The translations under genes were made by a program, and so were the position numbers. The notes under the pieces were generated by a model. The model searched no databases, was not told the origin of the DNA, and worked only from the letters and a program-made list of their open reading frames with translations. DNA of 29,963 nt from SVQP01 sp045652835 (lineage in GTDB: Bacteria > Bacillota > Clostridia > Oscillospirales > CAG-272), in contig JAZOLE010000084.1 of NCBI GenBank assembly GCA_045652835.1, forward strand, positions 1 through 29,963, read 5' to 3'. Shown here one piece after another: positions 28,314 through 29,963 of this stretch. Numbering within the stretch: the stretch's first letter is position 1; every line of letters begins with the position of its first letter.

Positions 28314-29963
28314 GTGGCAAAAATTATTGTAAAAGCTCCGTTCTATAAGCCCGGACATCGAACCGAATCGGGTCAATCGCGCGGTGGATATGCCCAGTAT
28401 ATCGGAACGCGCGAGGGCGTTGAAATATTGCGAAGCGGAATGGCTGGTTATATTGGTGAACGCCACGGCTCTCACGGACTCTTTTCCGATGCAGGCGTTG
28501 ACGTTTCTCTCACGAAAGTCAGCGAGGAAATAGACAATCATGCAGGCAATGTGTGGGGCTTTATTGTCTCTCTGAAGCGCGAGGATGCCGAGAGAGTCGG
28601 CTACAATTCTGCCGAGCAATGGGTAAATCTCCTGCGCTCCCGACGGAATGTTATTGCAAAAGAGATGGGCATCACTCCCTCAAATCTCCGCTGGGTTGCC
28701 GCCTATCATAACAAAGAACTCAACCCTCACGTACACATGATGGTGTGGTCTTCGCGTCCCCAAGAGCCATATCTTTCTCGCGAGGGCATCCACAACATTA
28801 AGAAAACACTTGCCTCCGATATCTTTCGCCAAGAGCATATCCAAATTTATAAAAAGCAGACCGATGCAAGAGAGGATATCAAGGAGCATTGCCGCCAAAG
28901 GATCGCCGAGCTTTGTGCTCAGATCAACGGCGGCAACCACGCCTTCTCTCTCGAAATGCTCGCAAAAATGGAGCTGCTTTTCGAAAAGCTTTCGAAGCAT
29001 AAGGGCAAAAAGGTCTACGGATATCTCGATAAAAATACCAAGGCTTTGGTCAGAGATATCGTAAAATTGCTCGGTGCTGACGAGCAGATCTCGGAGCTGT
29101 ATGACGCTTGGTATCGCTACAAATGCGAGATCGTTCGTACCTATACCGATGAGATTCCTGACAAGATTCCCATCGAGGACAACGAAGAATTCAAATCGGT
29201 TCGCAACGCCGTCGTCAAAAGTGCCGCGGAGATTTCATCTCCGTCGGCACAGCCCGACAGAGAAATCGATTACGATTATGCCGAGCTGAAGGAGAGAAAA
29301 AACGATTTTGATTATCTCTCTTACCACGCTGAATTCCGTGACGATCCCATGCTATTCTACCGCCTCGGCAGATATTATCTCGAGAAGACAGACGATATGG
29401 AGAACGCAGAATGGTGGCTTCGAATGGCGGCTGACCGAGGCATTGTGGTTGCCTCCTACCTCGTCTACAAAGCCTATCGCGACGGAAAGTTTACCGAAAA
29501 GCCGAGCGATAAGCTCCGCTATCTCCGCATGGCTGTGGATAAAAACTTCGGCTACGCAGAGTATGAATACGCCAAATATCTGATGGATAAGTCGCCCGAG
29601 GATGCCAAGATATATTTCGAAAGAGCCGCCTCCCACGGCAGCTTCCAAGCAGAATATACCTACGGCAAAATGCTTTATGACGAGGGCAAGCGCGAGGAAG
29701 CGCGGGAGTGGTTCGAGCGTTCCGCGCGGACGGATGCATGGACACAAACGAGAGTTGGACTACTGCTTTACTACGAGTACGAGGATCCCGAGGCAGGCAA
29801 AGCCTTTCTTTCCTCTGCAGCTAACCAAGGCTACGAGCCCGCGCGTGAGGCGATACGTTCTACTCAGCAGGGCCTCAATGCACGTATCGTCATCGGCGTA
29901 TGCGATCTGTTCTATTACGCAAGCAACATCCTCGACGAGCGATGCGAGGATATGTATAGGTCT
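28314..29963 (+). CDS. MobL/MOBP-type relaxase with Sel1 repeats (5' part, cut by window end)
   Basis: GTG 28314, with GAGGTG 4 bases upstream, opens a frame with no stop before the window end, giving 550 residues. RWVAAYHNKELNPHVHMMVW contains His132, His139 and His141, the metal-binding histidines of HUH relaxases, in the form seen in the MobL/MOBP group. The N-terminus (YIGTREGVE, residues about 25-33) is also typical. The catalytic Tyr cannot be fixed by eye. From about 340 the protein has repeated Sel1-like helical pairs (YRLGRYYLEK...AEWWLRMAADRG, AEYEYAKYLM...AKIYFERAASHG, AEYTYGKMLY...AREWFERSAR), probably for protein contacts. It nicks oriT and leads the strand into the recipient. 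The C-terminus lies outside the window. Confidence 0.88.
   Translation, partial: MAKIIVKAPFYKPGHRTESGQSRGGYAQYIGTREGVEILRSGMAGYIGERHGSHGLFSDAGVDVSLTKVSEEIDNHAGNVWGFIVSLKREDAERVGYNSAEQWVNLLRSRRNVIAKEMGITPSNLRWVAAYHNKELNPHVHMMVWSSRPQEPYLSREGIHNIKKTLASDIFRQEHIQIYKKQTDAREDIKEHCRQRIAELCAQINGGNHAFSLEMLAKMELLFEKLSKHKGKKVYGYLDKNTKALVRDIVKLLGADEQISELYDAWYRYKCEIVRTYTDEIPDKIPIEDNEEFKSVRNAVVKSAAEISSPSAQPDREIDYDYAELKERKNDFDYLSYHAEFRDDPMLFYRLGRYYLEKTDDMENAEWWLRMAADRGIVVASYLVYKAYRDGKFTEKPSDKLRYLRMAVDKNFGYAEYEYAKYLMDKSPEDAKIYFERAASHGSFQAEYTYGKMLYDEGKREEAREWFERSARTDAWTQTRVGLLLYYEYEDPEAGKAFLSSAANQGYEPAREAIRSTQQGLNARIVIGVCDLFYYASNILDERCEDMYRS

Overview
The window looks like chromosome from a gut-type Clostridia (Bacillota) bacterium. 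The signs are AGGAGG-type ribosome sites, TTG and GTG starts, LytTR/GHKL two-component proteins, a MobC/MobL-type mobilization pair, and promoters of the TTGACA-N17-TGnTATAAT type. Base composition is mosaic: AT-rich at about 8.5-12.5 and 18-23 kb, more GC-rich at 2.5-6.6, 12.6-17.7 and 24-30 kb. I cannot name the species.

Layout. (1) 1-7.9 kb reads as host chromosome: a 236-bp palindromic repeat, a terminator, a prephenate dehydrogenase remnant, a secreted protein behind a consensus promoter, a lipoprotein, two MacB-like ABC ATPase-permease fusions, and a leftward gene for a 245-aa protein with an amphipathic tail. (2) At 7994-8038 lies the 3' half of a tRNA-Pro(CGG) gene on the minus strand, ending exactly at the anticodon loop and followed by its terminator. 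I read this as the left attachment site of an integrated element that runs rightwards past the window end. (3) 8.3-23.0 kb is cargo: a three-gene nuclease-like/membrane module; an orphan 481-aa gene; a LytTR regulator, a soluble GHKL kinase, two half-ABC exporters and a 106-aa protein; a methyltransferase; a truncated 64-aa gene; and an AAA ATPase/subtilisin pair matching the IetAS (Gao_Iet) anti-phage system. Five copies of one hairpin, CCGCCGAGAGTAAC plus its inverted arm, separate these modules. (4) 23.0-24.0 kb is a non-coding region with six consecutive hairpins. (5) 24.0-30.0 kb is element backbone: a 967-aa protein with the DxDxD and ARSPH signatures of two-barrel RNA polymerases (YonO/QDE-1/crAss-like), a winged-helix protein, an excisionase-like HTH protein, an oriT-like hairpin, a MobC-like protein and a MobL/MOBP-type relaxase with Sel1 repeats, which is cut by the window end.

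How it fits together: an integrative mobilizable or conjugative element carries a defence and transport island. Each cargo module has its own promoter and most end in the shared hairpin, which suggests modular gain and loss. The most novel candidates are the polymerase-like backbone protein with the hairpin array upstream of it, the repeated hairpin that punctuates the cargo, the three-gene module at 8.5-10.8 kb, and a LytTR operator with 21-bp spacing in front of the ABC exporter genes.
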